NCBI RefSeq assembly: GCF_025770765.1 | Contig: NZ_JANZKY010000019.1 | Coordinates: forward strand, 1 to 64,000 | Reading direction: 5' to 3' | DNA: 64,000 bases | Origin: Propionivibrio soli | GTDB taxonomy: Bacteria > Pseudomonadota > Gammaproteobacteria > Burkholderiales > Rhodocyclaceae | In this document: positions 52,849 to 63,275 of the stretch, in pieces | Position numbering within the stretch: the stretch's first letter is position 1 | Layout of the letters: every line of letters begins with the position of its first letter | Program-made: the position numbers and the translations under genes | Notes under the pieces: generated by a model | What the model saw: the letters and a program-made list of their open reading frames with translations, nothing else | Told to the model about the DNA's origin: nothing | The model's database searches: none

Positions 52849-53832
52849 TCAGGCAAAGAAGCGTTGCTGTGCCTCGGCGGGAACCGACATGCCGGTGGTG
52901 TGGGCGCGGGCAAGCAATTCCCAGTAATAGCGATACGACGCACGGTCGTGCAACTTCCCTTCGTGGGCGATCGGAGCCCAATCCTTGTCTTGGGCGGCGA
53001 TCAAGATGGAGCTTGCCGTCTCGACTTCCGAAAAATCGGGCCGCATGGCTTCGACGATGGGGACGATCTGGTTCGGATGGATGCTCCACATGCGCAGGAA
53101 GCCGAACTCGTCGCGCGCTCGGCGGGCGTCGTTACGGATGTAGTCGACATCCTTGAGTTCGGTAGTCACGTTGTGCGTCGGGACGACGCCGTTGGCGACC
53201 GCCGCCGTTGCGATCTCGCACTTGGCTCGCGAGACAAGCGGGTGGTCGAACTGCCCCGGGCTTTTCATCGCCGATGCCGGGATCGCGCCATGGTAACCGC
53301 TGACGAAATCCATCAAGCCGAAATCGATCGATTCGACACCCGGCAAGGCCGCGATTTCCCACACTTCGTGCAGGGCGCCAAGCGTCTCGATCAGCACGTG
53401 AACTGGAATTTCACGCTGCAAACCGGCGGCTGATTCGGCTTTCCGCAAGGCCGCGATCTGCGCGCGTACGTCTGCCACACCGCGCGGTTTGGGCAGCGTG
53501 ATGAAGGGCAGGCGGGTGCCGGCACGCGAAACGAGGATATCGAGATCTTGCTGCCAGTGCGGGTGCGTGTAGCCATGGATGCGCGCGGCGACGCGGCCGT
53601 GTCGATTGTCGTCGCTCATGATGATGCCAGCCGCCATTTCGGCGTGCTCGCGTTCTGCGCCGGCATGGGCGCCATCCTCGCAGTCGCAGGTGATGTCAAA
53701 GATCGGGCCGAGCTCGTTCTGCAGCTGCACGGCCTTCTTCATCAGTTTTTCGGAACCGGCGTAGTGGTCGACGGCCGGCAGAATCGGGAAGGGCTTTTCG
53801 CCCGGGAAGAGGATATCAGCGGGATGGCGCAT
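52849..53832 (-). CDS. HpcH/HpaI-family CoA-ester lyase (CitE-like)
   Basis: A 327-residue TIM-barrel protein of the citrate-lyase-beta/malyl-CoA-lyase family. DITCDCEDGAHAG holds the metal-binding acid, FITLPKPRGVADV, VLIETLGALHEVWEIAALPGV and SIDFGLMDFVSGYHGAIP are the conserved strands. It lacks a citrate-lyase alpha partner, so it is more likely a lyase or thioesterase for malyl-, citramalyl- or methylmalyl-type CoA esters. Start at 53832 (MRHPADILFPG) is an ATG; upstream codons overlap the mdh terminator. It follows mdh after a terminator, a typical betaproteobacterial order. Confidence 0.83.
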   Translation of the reverse strand: MRHPADILFPGEKPFPILPAVDHYAGSEKLMKKAVQLQNELGPIFDITCDCEDGAHAGAEREHAEMAAGIIMSDDNRHGRVAARIHGYTHPHWQQDLDILVSRAGTRLPFITLPKPRGVADVRAQIAALRKAESAAGLQREIPVHVLIETLGALHEVWEIAALPGVESIDFGLMDFVSGYHGAIPASAMKSPGQFDHPLVSRAKCEIATAAVANGVVPTHNVTTELKDVDYIRNDARRARDEFGFLRMWSIHPNQIVPIVEAMRPDFSEVETASSILIAAQDKDWAPIAHEGKLHDRASYRYYWELLARAHTTGMSVPAEAQQRFFA

Positions 53833-53891
53833 GTTCGGCGGGAGTGCTTGAAAAGAACTGATTTTACCGCGCCGGACCTGAGCGAAAGGCG

Positions 53892-53922
53892 AAAAAAAAG
53901 CCGCGGACCCGGCCGCGGCTTT
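53892..53922 (-). terminator. Intrinsic terminator of mdh
   Basis: On the minus strand AAAGCCGCGG (53913-53922) pairs with CCGCGGCTTT (53897-53906) over a 6-base loop and runs into a T-run. It lies 19 bases after the mdh stop and 59 bases ahead of the CoA-ester lyase start. Confidence 0.88.
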
Positions 53923-53941
53923 CTGTGACAAAGGCTTCCGA

Positions 53942-54928
53942 TTAGAGCATGTCTTTCACGGCGGCCGCTTCGTCGGTCAGTTCCTTCAGCGTCTTGCTGA
54001 TCTTCTCGCGCGAGTAATCGTCGATCTCGATGCCTTGAACGATCTTGTACGAGCCGTTCTTGCATTCGCACGGGAAGCCGAAGACGATACCTTCCGGGAT
54101 GCCGTACGAACCGTCGCTCGGCACGCCCATCGTGACCCAGTCATCGGAGCCGAGAACCCAGTCGCGCACGTGATCGATCGCGGCGTTGGCGGCCGATGCG
54201 GCGGAGGAAAGGCCGCGCGCTTCGATGATGGCGGCGCCGCGCTTGCCGACGGTCGGCAGGAAGACGTCGTTGTTCCATACCGGGTCGTTGATCAGCGCCT
54301 TGATGCTGTCGCCGTTCGAATTGCAATTGCGGTAGTCAGCGTACATCGTGGGCGAGTGATTGCCCCAGACGACCAGCTTCTTCAGGCTGCCGACCGGGCG
54401 GCCCGACTTGGCGGCGAGTTGCGACGCGGCACGGTTGTAGTCCAGGCGCAGCATGGCGTGGTAGTTCGCCGGGTTGGTGCGGCCGACTTTCTTGGCCGCG
54501 GCGCGGGCGATGTAGGCGTTGGTGTTGGCCGGGTTGCCGACGACGAGCACCTTGACGTTTTCCTTGGCGTTCTGGGCGATCGACTTGCCTTGAACGGTGA
54601 AGATGGCGCCATTGGCGGCGAGCAGGTCGGCACGTTCCATACCGGGGCCGCGCGGGCGAGCGCCAACCAGCAAACAGATATCGGCATCCTTGAATGCGAC
54701 GTCAGGATTGTCGGTCGCGAACACACCGGCCAGCAACGGGAACGCGCAGTCGTCGAGTTCCATGATCACGCCCTGACAGGCCTTTTGGGCTTGCGGCAGA
54801 TCGAGCAGTTGCAGAATGACCGGCTGGTCCTTGCCGAGCATTTCGCCGGAGGCGATGCGGAAGAGCAGGCTGTAGCCGATCTGGCCGGCGGCGCCTGTTA
54901 CGGCGACGCGGACGGGAGTTTTAGACAT
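53942..54928 (-). CDS. mdh: Malate dehydrogenase
   Basis: A 328-residue NAD-dependent malate dehydrogenase of the long cytosolic-type group. It has the nucleotide motif [19 protein letters not shown], the mobile loop [13 protein letters not shown] with substrate Arg residues, [12 protein letters not shown], and the catalytic His in [16 protein letters not shown]. It oxidises malate to oxaloacetate in the TCA cycle. The start at 54928 follows AGGAGCC. It is divergent from sdhE-gltA. Confidence 0.95.
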   Translation of the reverse strand: MSKTPVRVAVTGAAGQIGYSLLFRIASGEMLGKDQPVILQLLDLPQAQKACQGVIMELDDCAFPLLAGVFATDNPDVAFKDADICLLVGARPRGPGMERADLLAANGAIFTVQGKSIAQNAKENVKVLVVGNPANTNAYIARAAAKKVGRTNPANYHAMLRLDYNRAASQLAAKSGRPVGSLKKLVVWGNHSPTMYADYRNCNSNGDSIKALINDPVWNNDVFLPTVGKRGAAIIEARGLSSAASAANAAIDHVRDWVLGSDDWVTMGVPSDGSYGIPEGIVFGFPCECKNGSYKIVQGIEIDDYSREKISKTLKELTDEAAAVKDML

Positions 54929-55493
54929 ATTGAGGGCTCCTGTGGGTAAACGGTGAGCTAATTGATGGGCCAAAAAGAGCGGTCGTTGTCCAACCGATTC
55001 TGGCGAACGGATGCAGAAAAAACCGTCGGGAATCATAAGAGCGAACGTCGGCGAGTGTCAATCAGGGATCGCGAAAAGGAGATTGCGAAACGGTGGCAAG
55101 AATCCGCATCGTCGAGTCACGGCAGGGACGAGTGAACACGATGAAGGCAAGCGGACGGCGATCCGCAGTCGTCGTTGGCCCTGTTCGGCAAGCTATTTGT
55201 CCGCTTGTGCCTGTCCTTGGAACGGAGGATTTCTGGCTCGGGCAAGAGGCTTTCCGTCGCCGTTACGGGAATGGCGTAAGCGGGCAAATCACAATAGCGA
55301 CGCGGTGCGTTGCGCCTGATTTTTGTGCGCTGACGAAGCCGCGCCGCCCATTTCGCTGTCACACTACCGCTTCGGGAATCCCCGTTTCCCGCCGTGTAAC
55401 GGTTCGCCGCGCGGCCAAAAACGGGAAGAAACGGGGCCTAAATGGTCAAGACCCGGGTATTTATCGAGACCCCTGCACTCTGGAGACCTTTCA
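54929..55493. other. Gap between mdh and sdhE where sdhCDAB would be expected
   Basis: A 565-base region between the divergent mdh and sdhE-gltA genes. In many betaproteobacteria a regulator and sdhCDAB occupy this place. I looked in both strands for SDH pieces (cytochrome b helices, flavin His, Cys clusters) and found none. Open frames here have no protein-like composition. It must hold at least two promoters. Confidence 0.6.
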
Positions 55494-55748
55494 ATGGATG
55501 AAAAAGCTCAGCTGAATCGGTTGCGTTGGCGTTGTTCACATCGCTCGATGCTCGAAATGGACGTCTTGTTGGGAAACTTTCTTGAAAAACGCTTCTCAAA
55601 TCTCACGCCGGCGCAAGCAGCCGCCTTTGCGGAACTCGTCGAGATGGAGGACCCGGACTTGTGGCCCTTGGTCGCCGGCAGGCGGGAGTGTAAGGACCCC
55701 GTGCAGGCGGAGGTCGTGGCTATGCTGCGCGACGTAAGAATACAGTAA
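55494..55748 (+). CDS. sdhE: SdhE-family FAD assembly factor
   Basis: An 84-residue all-helical protein (Sdh5/YgfY/DUF339) that helps attach FAD covalently to SdhA or Frd[29 protein letters not shown] and the C-terminal [32 protein letters not shown] fit the family. The usual RGxxE motif reads RSMLE here, with Ser replacing the invariant Gly, and one extra residue lies between the Cys and this motif. It is 74 bases ahead of gltA and is probably its operon partner. The flavoprotein genes it would serve are not in the window. Confidence 0.86.
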   Translation: MDEKAQLNRLRWRCSHRSMLEMDVLLGNFLEKRFSNLTPAQAAAFAELVEMEDPDLWPLVAGRRECKDPVQAEVVAMLRDVRIQ

Positions 55749-55822
55749 GGATAGTGCCGCCGAATCGTCCCCCTGAACGCCTCTCAAAACTGAACCGACC
55801 AAAACCTCAACGGGAGACATGT

Positions 55823-57118
55823 ATGGCAAGCGAACGCAAGGCGACACTGATCATCGAAGGACGGGAGCCCGTCGATTTCGACATCTTGTCGCCTGTTCAC
55901 GGGAACGACTGCATCGACATTCGGACTCTGGCGGCGAAGACCGGTTTATTTACCTACGATTCCGGATTTATGTCGACGGCCTCGTGCCAGTCGAAAATCA
56001 CCTTTATCGATGGTGATAAAGGCGAGCTTCTCTACCGTGGCTACCCGATTGAACAACTGGCCGAGAAGTGCAATTTCCTCGAAGTGGCCTACCTGCTTAA
56101 AACCGGGGAATTGCCGAATCCGAAACAAAAAGTCGAATTCGAGACGATCATCAAGAAGCACACGATGATCCACGAACAAATGGCTCGGTTCTACCAAGGC
56201 TTCCGGCGCGATGCGCACCCGATGGCCGTGATGGTCGGCGTCGTCGGTGCACTTTCCGCGTTCTACCACGAGGCGGAAGACTTCTCCGATGCCGAACATC
56301 GCAGCATCAGCTTCAACCGTATCATCGCCAAACTGCCGACGATCGTCGCTTTCGCCTACAAGTACTCGATGGGCGAGCCGTTCATGTATCCACGCAACGA
56401 CCTCGATTACACCGCCAACTTCATGTACATGATGTTCGGCACGCCCTGCGAGAAATACGAGCCGAACCCGGTGCTCGTGCACGCGCTGGACACGATCTTC
56501 ACGCTGCATGCCGACCACGAACAGAACGCTTCGACGTCGACGGTCCGTCTTGCCGGTTCGTCTGGCGCCAATCCGTACGCCTGTATCTCGGCTGGTATCG
56601 GTTGCCTGTGGGGTCCGGCGCACGGCGGTGCCAACGAAGCCTGCCTGAAGATGCTTGAACAAATTGGCGACGTCTCCCGGGTCCCTGAGTTCATCAAGCG
56701 CGCCAAGGATAAGAACGATCCTTTCCGCCTGATGGGCTTCGGCCACCGCGTGTACAAGAACTTCGATCCGCGCGCCAAACTGATGCAAAAGGTCTGTTCT
56801 AACGTCCTGGAAGAGCTCGGTCTTGAAAACGACCGCCTCTTCAAACTGGCCAAGGAGTTGGAGCGCATTGCGCTTGAGGACGAATACTTCGTCGAGAAAA
56901 AGCTGTACCCGAACGTCGATTACTACTCGGGAATCGTGCAGAAGGCGCTTGGCATTCCCACAACGATGTTCACCTGCATCTTCGCGCTCGCGCGTACCGT
57001 CGGCTGGATGGCGCAGTGGGAAGAAATGATTACCGATTCCGAATACAAGATCGGTCGGCCTCGGCAGCTCTATGTCGGGACGCCACGGCGAGACGTACGA
57101 GCGCTCGCCGAGCGTTGA
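55823..57118 (+). CDS. gltA: Citrate synthase, type I
   Basis: A 431-residue citrate synthase that condenses oxaloacetate and acetyl-CoA. The hexameric NADH-sensitive bacterial type is indicated by the N-terminal domain [28 protein letters not shown]. Catalytic residues are in [15 protein letters not shown] (His), [10 protein letters not shown] (His) and [14 protein letters not shown]. Start at 55823 follows GGGAGAC. A terminator between gltA and sucA separates it from the 2-oxoglutarate dehydrogenase genes. Confidence 0.96.
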   Translation: MASERKATLIIEGREPVDFDILSPVHGNDCIDIRTLAAKTGLFTYDSGFMSTASCQSKITFIDGDKGELLYRGYPIEQLAEKCNFLEVAYLLKTGELPNPKQKVEFETIIKKHTMIHEQMARFYQGFRRDAHPMAVMVGVVGALSAFYHEAEDFSDAEHRSISFNRIIAKLPTIVAFAYKYSMGEPFMYPRNDLDYTANFMYMMFGTPCEKYEPNPVLVHALDTIFTLHADHEQNASTSTVRLAGSSGANPYACISAGIGCLWGPAHGGANEACLKMLEQIGDVSRVPEFIKRAKDKNDPFRLMGFGHRVYKNFDPRAKLMQKVCSNVLEELGLENDRLFKLAKELERIALEDEYFVEKKLYPNVDYYSGIVQKALGIPTTMFTCIFALARTVGWMAQWEEMITDSEYKIGRPRQLYVGTPRRDVRALAER

Positions 57119-57132
57119 TCCAGAAACGAAAG

Positions 57133-57160
57133 GCGGCGGGCGATGCCCGTCGCTTTTTTT
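57133..57160 (+). terminator. Intrinsic terminator between gltA and sucA
   Basis: A 9-bp stem GCGGCGGGC (57133-57141) with GCCCGTCGC (57145-57153, one G-T pair) closes a 3-base loop and is followed by seven T residues. It lies 14 bases after the gltA stop and 85 bases before the sucA start. Confidence 0.88.
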
Positions 57161-57245
57161 CCGCCTTTCCCCCATTTGGCCGGCCGTCGCAACGCCGGCT
57201 GATGTCGTTGTACCCCTCAAGATCCCCTGACCACAGGTAACCACC

Positions 57246-60089
57246 ATGATGAATCAGTTGTTCGGGACATCGCCATTGTTCGGCGGCAATGCCCCGTTTG
57301 TGGAAGAGCTCTACGAGAACTATCTCGATAACCCGACGTCGGTTCCCGGCGAGTGGCGCGAATACTTCGACAAGCTCGCGCAGTTGCCCGGGCCGATCGC
57401 GCGCGACGTGCCGCACCTGCCCGTCGTCAACGCTTTCGCCGAACAGGCCCGCAAGGGCGGCTACCGCGCGGCTGCGTCGATGCCCGTGGACGACAAGAAG
57501 CAGGTATGTGTGCTGCAGTTGATCCGAGCGCATCGTACGCAAGGCGCTCGCTGGGCCAACCTCGACCCGCTGAAGCGCCAGCCGCGCCCGGATATTCCCG
57601 AGCTCGAGCCGGCCTTCTACGGGCTTACATCAGCCGACTTCAACACGCCGTTCAACGCCGGGTCGTTCCGCGGTGTGGCCGAACGTGCCACGCTCGGGCA
57701 GATTCTTGATGCCGTCAGGGAAACGTACTGCGGTTCCATCGGCGTCCAATACATGTACATCAACCATACCGAGGAACGCCGCTGGATCGAAGCACGCTTC
57801 GAGCCGATCCGGGGCAAGGCCACCTACACCGCGGCGCAGAAGCAGCGTTTCCTCGAGCGCCTGACGGCGGCTGAAACCCTCGAGCGTTATCTGCATACGC
57901 GTTACGTCGGCCAGAAGCGCTTCTCGCTCGAAGGCGGCGAGTCGCTCATCGTTGCCCTCGACGAACTGGTGCGCGTTGCCGGGGCGGGCGGGGTGGACGA
58001 CGTGGTCGTCGGCATGGCGCACCGTGGCCGGCTCAACGTGCTGGTCAATGTGCTCGGCAAAGCGCCGTCGATGCTCTTCGATGAATTCGAGGGCAAACCG
58101 ACGAGCGACAACATCGCTTCCGGCGACGTGAAGTATCACCTCGGTTACTCGTCGTCGGTGTCGACGCCGGGCGGCCCCTGCCAACTGACATTGGCGTTCA
58201 ATCCGTCGCACCTGGAAATCGTGAACCCGGTGGTCGAGGGCGCCGTGTACTCGCGGCAGCACCGGCGAGGCGAGGGGTCCAAGGCCAAGGTGTTGCCCGT
58301 GCTGATTCACGGCGATGCCGCCGTCGCCGGTCAGGGCGTCAACCAGGAAATGCTGAATTTCGGCCAGACGCGCGGCTTCGGCACGGGCGGCACGGTCCAT
58401 ATCGTGGTCAACAACCAGATCGGTTTCACCACCTCCGACCCGCGCGATTCGCGGTCGACGCTCTATTGCACCGACCTCTTCAAGATGGTCAGTGCGCCGA
58501 TCTTCCACGTGAACGGTGACGACCCGGAGGCGGTGGCTTTCGTGACCCGCCTGGCCTTCGAATTCCGCCAGGAGTTCAAGAAGGACGCCGTCGTCGACAT
58601 CGTGTGCTTCCGCAAGCTCGGCCACAACGAACAGGACGAGCCGATGGTGACGCAGCCGCTGATGTACAAGCGCATCGCCAAGCATCCGGGGACCCGTCAG
58701 CTCTACGCCGACAAGCTCGTCGCCGAGGGCGCGCTGCCGAAGGAAGGCCCGGAACAGATGATCACGAGTTATCGCGAACACCTGGACCGTGGCGAACTGC
58801 TCTACAACCCGGTGCTCGCCGGTTACACCAATCCGCTGATGATCGATTGGACGCCGTTCCTGCCCAAGCAGTACATCGAGAACTGCGACACCACGGTACC
58901 GGTGAAGGAGATCAAACGGCTGGCCGAACGCCTGACCACGGTGCCGGAATCGTTCAGCCTGCACAGCCGGGTGCAGAAGATCATCGACGACCGCAAACAA
59001 ATGGGGCGCGGCAGTCTGCCGTTCGACTGGGGCATGGCCGAGAACATGGCGTATGCCTCGCTGCTCGTCTCTGGCTACGGAGTGCGCATTACGGGTCAGG
59101 ACGTCGGCCGCGGTACCTTCTTCCATCGCCACGCCGCGTTGCACGACCAGAAGCGGGAAAGCTGGGACGAGGGCACGTATTACCCGCTGGCCAACCTGCA
59201 GGAAAAGCAGGCCGGCTTCCAGTGCTTCGACTCGATCCTGTCGGAAGAAGCGGTGCTGGCGTTCGAATACGGCTACGCGACGTCGAACCCGTTCGAGCTT
59301 GTCGTCTGGGAAGCGCAGTTCGGTGATTTCGTGAATGGTGCGCAGGTCGTCGTCGACCAGTTCATTGCGTCCGGCGAAACGAAATGGGGCCGCGCCTGCG
59401 GCCTCGTGCTATTGCTGCCGCACGGCTACGAAGGGCAGGGTCCCGAGCATTCGTCCGGCCGGATCGAGCGCTTCATGCAGTTGTGCGCCGAGATGAACAT
59501 GGAAGTCTGCCAGCCCTCGACGCCCGCGCAAGTGTTCCACATGCTGCGCCGGCAGGCGATCCGCAAGCAGCGCAAGCCGCTCGTGGTGTTCTCGCCCAAG
59601 TCGCTGCTGCGCCACAAGGACGCCGTGTCGACGATGGACGAGATGGCGAAGGGCAGTTTCCGTCTGTTGATCGGCGAAGTGGACCCGCTTGAGGCCAAGG
59701 ACGTCAAGCGCGTCATCTTCTGCTCCGGCAAGGTCTATTACGACCTCATCGCCGCTCGGCGCGAGAAGGATATCAAGACGATCGCCATCGCCCGCCTGGA
59801 ACAGATCTACCCGTTCCCGCAAGCCGCGTTTGAAGCCGAACTGGCGAAGTACCCGAACGCGACCGAGGTCGTGTGGTGTCAGGAGGAACCGCGCAACCAG
59901 GGCGCCTGGTACTGGTTCGCCTCCCGTCAGCACCTCGCACGCTCGCTGAGCGACAAACAACAGTTGCTGCTCGTCTCGCGCCCGGCTTCGCCATCCCCGG
60001 CGGTCGGCTACTACAGCAAGCACAACGAACAGAAGGCCGCGTTGCTTGAGTCCGCCTTGGGTGAAATCGGCCCGTACAAACCCGCTTGA
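57246..60089 (+). CDS. sucA: 2-oxoglutarate dehydrogenase E1
   Basis: A 947-residue thiamine-diphosphate enzyme that decarboxylates 2-oxoglutarate and passes succinyl to the E2 lipoyl arm. The N-terminal E2-binding segment is NAPFVEELYENYLDNPTSVPGEWREYF. VVVGMAHRGRLNVLVNVLGK, VHGDAA-type ILIHGDAAVAGQG and HIVVNNQIGFTT mark the thiamine site; GQDVGRGTFFHRHA and EFGYAT-type FEYGYATSNPFELVVWEAQFGDFVNGAQ mark the C-terminal half. Full length. The gene sits 15 bases before sucB and starts with two Met at 57246. Confidence 0.97.
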   Translation: MMNQLFGTSPLFGGNAPFVEELYENYLDNPTSVPGEWREYFDKLAQLPGPIARDVPHLPVVNAFAEQARKGGYRAAASMPVDDKKQVCVLQLIRAHRTQGARWANLDPLKRQPRPDIPELEPAFYGLTSADFNTPFNAGSFRGVAERATLGQILDAVRETYCGSIGVQYMYINHTEERRWIEARFEPIRGKATYTAAQKQRFLERLTAAETLERYLHTRYVGQKRFSLEGGESLIVALDELVRVAGAGGVDDVVVGMAHRGRLNVLVNVLGKAPSMLFDEFEGKPTSDNIASGDVKYHLGYSSSVSTPGGPCQLTLAFNPSHLEIVNPVVEGAVYSRQHRRGEGSKAKVLPVLIHGDAAVAGQGVNQEMLNFGQTRGFGTGGTVHIVVNNQIGFTTSDPRDSRSTLYCTDLFKMVSAPIFHVNGDDPEAVAFVTRLAFEFRQEFKKDAVVDIVCFRKLGHNEQDEPMVTQPLMYKRIAKHPGTRQLYADKLVAEGALPKEGPEQMITSYREHLDRGELLYNPVLAGYTNPLMIDWTPFLPKQYIENCDTTVPVKEIKRLAERLTTVPESFSLHSRVQKIIDDRKQMGRGSLPFDWGMAENMAYASLLVSGYGVRITGQDVGRGTFFHRHAALHDQKRESWDEGTYYPLANLQEKQAGFQCFDSILSEEAVLAFEYGYATSNPFELVVWEAQFGDFVNGAQVVVDQFIASGETKWGRACGLVLLLPHGYEGQGPEHSSGRIERFMQLCAEMNMEVCQPSTPAQVFHMLRRQAIRKQRKPLVVFSPKSLLRHKDAVSTMDEMAKGSFRLLIGEVDPLEAKDVKRVIFCSGKVYYDLIAARREKDIKTIAIARLEQIYPFPQAAFEAELAKYPNATEVVWCQEEPRNQGAWYWFASRQHLARSLSDKQQLLLVSRPASPSPAVGYYSKHNEQKAALLESALGEIGPYKPA

Positions 60090-60104
60090 ACCGGAGCTAC
60101 AACA

Positions 60105-61376
60105 ATGATCATTGACGTAAAAGTCCCGCCGCTTTCCGAATCCGTTGCCGAAGCCACTCTGATGTCATGGCACAAGCAGGTGGGTGAAGCCGTGACCCGG
60201 GACGAAAACCTGATCGACATCGAGACCGACAAGGTGGTCCTTGAACTTCCTGCGCCAGACAACGGCGTTCTCGTAGAAACGATCAAGCACAACGGCGACA
60301 CCGTTACGGCGGGCGAATTGATCGCACGCATCGACACCGAAGCGGCCGCCGCCGTCAAAGCGGCGCAGTCCTCGGCCGCTGTGTCTGCCTCAGTCGCTGC
60401 CCCTTCAACGCCGGCGAAAGCCGAGCCGGAAGCCGCCACGGCCACCGCCATGCCGGCGGCACGCAAGATTCTCGAGGAAAAGGGACTGTCGGCGGCCGAC
60501 GTTCCTGGCACGGGCCGTGGCGGCCGCGTAACCAAGACTGACGCGCAGACGGCTGAGGCGAAGGCGCCCGCCGCTCAACCCGCCGCTCAACCCGCCGCAC
60601 CCATGGCGAAAGCCGGGGCTCCGGCTGCCGCTGCGGCGCTGCCGCCCGCGCCGCTGGTGGAAATTCCGCTGGCCGATCGGCCGGAGCAACGGGTGCCGAT
60701 GTCGCGCCTGCGCGCGCGCATTGCCGAAAGACTGGTCCAGTCGCAATCGACCAATGCCATCCTGACCACCTTCAATGAGGTCAACATGGCGCCTGTCATT
60801 GCGCTACGCAAGCAATACGGCGAGAAGTTCGAGAAGACGCACGGCGTGCGGCTCGGCTTCATGGGCTTCTTCGTCAAGGCCGCGGTGGCAGCCCTGCAGC
60901 GCTATCCGATCGTCAACGCCTCGGTCGACGGTAACGACGTCGTGTATCACGGCTACATTGACATCGGCGTCGCCGTCGGCAGCCCGCGCGGACTCGTCGT
61001 ACCGATCCTGCGTGACGCAGACCAGATGAGCATCGCCGACATCGAGAAGAAGATCGTCGAGTTCGGGCAGAAAGCCAAGGACGGCAAGTTGTCGATGGAA
61101 GAACTCACGGGCGGCACCTTCTCGATCTCGAACGGCGGCGTTTTCGGCTCGATGCTGTCGACACCGATCATCAATCCGCCGCAGTCGGCGATTCTCGGCA
61201 TACATGCCACCAAGGACCGCGCCGTGGTGGAAGACGGTCAGGTAGTGGTGCGTCCGATGAATTACCTGGCCCTTTCGTACGATCACCGCATCATCGACGG
61301 CCGCGAGGCGGTACTCGCGCTCGTTGCCATGAAAGAGGCTCTCGAAGACCCGGCGCGCTTGCTGCTCGGCGTTTGA
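60105..61376 (+). CDS. sucB: Dihydrolipoyl succinyltransferase (E2 of 2-oxoglutarate dehydrogenase)
   Basis: A 423-residue E2 protein. One lipoyl domain (residues about 1-75) carries the lipoylated Lys in [14 protein letters not shown]. An Ala/Pro-rich linker follows, with a peripheral-subunit-binding domain ([28 protein letters not shown]), a second linker with [10 protein letters not shown], then the catalytic domain whose active site is [15 protein letters not shown]. Start at 60105 follows GGAGC. Its gap to sucA is 15 bases. Confidence 0.97.
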   Translation: MIIDVKVPPLSESVAEATLMSWHKQVGEAVTRDENLIDIETDKVVLELPAPDNGVLVETIKHNGDTVTAGELIARIDTEAAAAVKAAQSSAAVSASVAAPSTPAKAEPEAATATAMPAARKILEEKGLSAADVPGTGRGGRVTKTDAQTAEAKAPAAQPAAQPAAPMAKAGAPAAAAALPPAPLVEIPLADRPEQRVPMSRLRARIAERLVQSQSTNAILTTFNEVNMAPVIALRKQYGEKFEKTHGVRLGFMGFFVKAAVAALQRYPIVNASVDGNDVVYHGYIDIGVAVGSPRGLVVPILRDADQMSIADIEKKIVEFGQKAKDGKLSMEELTGGTFSISNGGVFGSMLSTPIINPPQSAILGIHATKDRAVVEDGQVVVRPMNYLALSYDHRIIDGREAVLALVAMKEALEDPARLLLGV

Positions 61377-61522
61377 GAAGGTGTAATTCGGAACTCGTCC
61401 GCGGGCTGGTTCCGGACGACGGCGATCGATCACAACCGATCCGGACCGCGCAGAGCGTATCGGCAGTCACGCGCCGGCCGCTCTGTGTTTTGCATCCGAC
61501 ATCAGAAAAAAAGGGGTAGAAA

Positions 61523-62947
61523 ATGTCCAAGAAATTCGATGTGCTGGTCATCGGCGGCGGGCCGGGCGGCTACGTCGCGGCCATCCGCGCAGCGCAACTC
61601 GGCTTCAGCGTTGCCTGTTGCGAATCCAATCCATACGACGATCCAAAGGGTGAGCCGCGACTCGGAGGCACGTGCCTTAACGTCGGTTGCATTCCTTCGA
61701 AGGCGCTGTTGCATACCTCCCATCTCTTCCACGAGGCAGCGCACGGCTTTGCAGCGCAAGGCATCAAGGTCGGCACACCGGAAATCGACGTCGCGGCGAT
61801 GATGGCGCGCAAAGCGGCTGTCGTCACGCAACTCACGAGCGGTATCAAGGGGTTGTTCAAAAAGAACAAAGTCACGCTGATTCCCGGTCATGGTTCCTTT
61901 GTCGGACCGACAGACGGCGGCTGGCAGATCAAGGTCGGCGACGAGACGGTCGAAGCGCGCAACGTGATCGTTGCCACCGGCTCGAGCCCGCGGCATCTAC
62001 CGGGCGTACCGGTCGACAACACCTTGGTTTGCGACAACGCTGGTGCGCTGGCCATGGGCGCTGTGCCGAAGAGGCTGGCGATCATCGGGGCCGGTGTCAT
62101 CGGCCTTGAAATGGGCAGTGTCTGGCGGCGGCTCGGAGCCGAAGTGACGCTGCTCGAAGCCTTGCCCGATTTCCTCGCCGCGGCGGATGTCGACGTCGCA
62201 AAGGAAGCGGCGAAGATCTTCGCCAAGCAGGGTTTGAATATCCAGCTTGGTGTGACGATCAATGCAGTGAATGCGACGGGTGACAGCGTGTCGATCCGTT
62301 ACACCGACAAGGCAGGCGGCGAACAGACGCTCGACGCGGACCGCTTGATCCTCTCGGTCGGCCGTGTGCCGAATACCGCGGGACTCAATGCCGAAGGCGT
62401 GGGACTGCGGCTCGACGAGCGCGGCCGTATCGATGTCGACGGCCAGGGCCGGACCAATCTGCCGGGTGTATGGGCGGTGGGCGATGTTGTCTCCGGTCCG
62501 ATGCTGGCGCACAAGGCGATGGAAGAGGCGGTGATGGTTGCCGAAGTGATGGCCGGACAGGCGGGCCACCGTCATTTCGCCACGGTCCCATGGGTTGTCT
62601 ATACCAATCCCGAGATCGCCTGGGCGGGAAAGACCGAGCAGGAATTGAAAACCGCCGGCACGGAATACCGGGTCGGCAAGATTCCGTTCGCCGCCAACGG
62701 ACGGGCGCTCGGCATGGGTGAAACGGCGGGCTTCGTGAAGATGCTCTCCGATGCCCGGACCGATCGGATTCTCGGCGTCCACGTCATCGGCGCCAACGCC
62801 TCCGAGTTGATCTCCGAAGCCGTTACGGCGCTCGAGTTCGGCGCCGCGAGCGAAGACATCGCCCGCATCTGCCACGCGCATCCGACGCTATCGGAAGTGA
62901 TGCACGAGGCCGCTCTCGCCAGCGACAAGCGCGCGCTGCATTTCTGA
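61523..62947 (+). CDS. lpdA: Dihydrolipoamide dehydrogenase (E3)
   Basis: A 474-residue FAD disulfide reductase that reoxidises the lipoyl groups of the 2-oxoglutarate dehydrogenase complex. The FAD motif is [13 protein letters not shown], the redox Cys pair is in [16 protein letters not shown], the NAD motif is [15 protein letters not shown], and the catalytic His-Glu dyad is in [15 protein letters not shown]. Start at 61523 follows AAGGGG. A 146-base gap from sucB leaves the question of a separate promoter open, but it completes the local complex. Confidence 0.96.
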   Translation: MSKKFDVLVIGGGPGGYVAAIRAAQLGFSVACCESNPYDDPKGEPRLGGTCLNVGCIPSKALLHTSHLFHEAAHGFAAQGIKVGTPEIDVAAMMARKAAVVTQLTSGIKGLFKKNKVTLIPGHGSFVGPTDGGWQIKVGDETVEARNVIVATGSSPRHLPGVPVDNTLVCDNAGALAMGAVPKRLAIIGAGVIGLEMGSVWRRLGAEVTLLEALPDFLAAADVDVAKEAAKIFAKQGLNIQLGVTINAVNATGDSVSIRYTDKAGGEQTLDADRLILSVGRVPNTAGLNAEGVGLRLDERGRIDVDGQGRTNLPGVWAVGDVVSGPMLAHKAMEEAVMVAEVMAGQAGHRHFATVPWVVYTNPEIAWAGKTEQELKTAGTEYRVGKIPFAANGRALGMGETAGFVKMLSDARTDRILGVHVIGANASELISEAVTALEFGAASEDIARICHAHPTLSEVMHEAALASDKRALHF

Positions 62948-63275
62948 ACCGACAGGTGCCGAGGCTCCGGCCCCCACCGTTTCTCTCGCCGGCCGTTGTT
63001 GCGATTTGCGACGCGGCTGGCGACTCTCCATCCTCTACCGCGTGTCGCCTCCACCGTTAGGGCAGCGGTTCTCATCAAATCCAAAGTGGCGGCTCTACAA
63101 TGGGATCCGCGTCAGACGCCGCCGATCCTGCCCCTCCATATTCGACGCCGGGTGCTTTTCGGATTCCGGGTTTCATCCGTGACCCGGGAGGCGGCAACTG
63201 ATATCCTATCCGGCAGCGCGTACAAAGCCCCGGCGGACCGCCGATTGCCAAGAAAAATATACCCCAGGAGCTACG
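62948..63275. other. Intergenic region before the dioxygenase-like gene
   Basis: A 328-base region with no supported gene. It holds no clear terminator for lpdA. A TATCCT-like -10 near 63200 may belong to the promoter of the downstream gene. A ribosome site CCAGGAG precedes the start at 63276. Confidence 0.35.

Noticed and set aside
54929-55493. Possible decayed sdhC or sdhD
   Set aside because: Neither strand gives helices with the heme His or SDH signatures in any frame.
55946-57247. 433-codon open frame antisense to gltA
   Set aside because: Shadow frame with no domain; gltA is unambiguous on the other strand.
57630-59144. 504-codon open frame antisense to sucA
   Set aside because: A shadow of the GC-rich codon pattern of sucA; composition is His/Arg/Asp-rich with no recognisable domain and no ribosome site.
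60580-60600. AAQP repeats in sucB as a mobile or variable repeat
   Set aside because: Ala/Pro-rich linkers are normal in E2 subunits and this is only two units.
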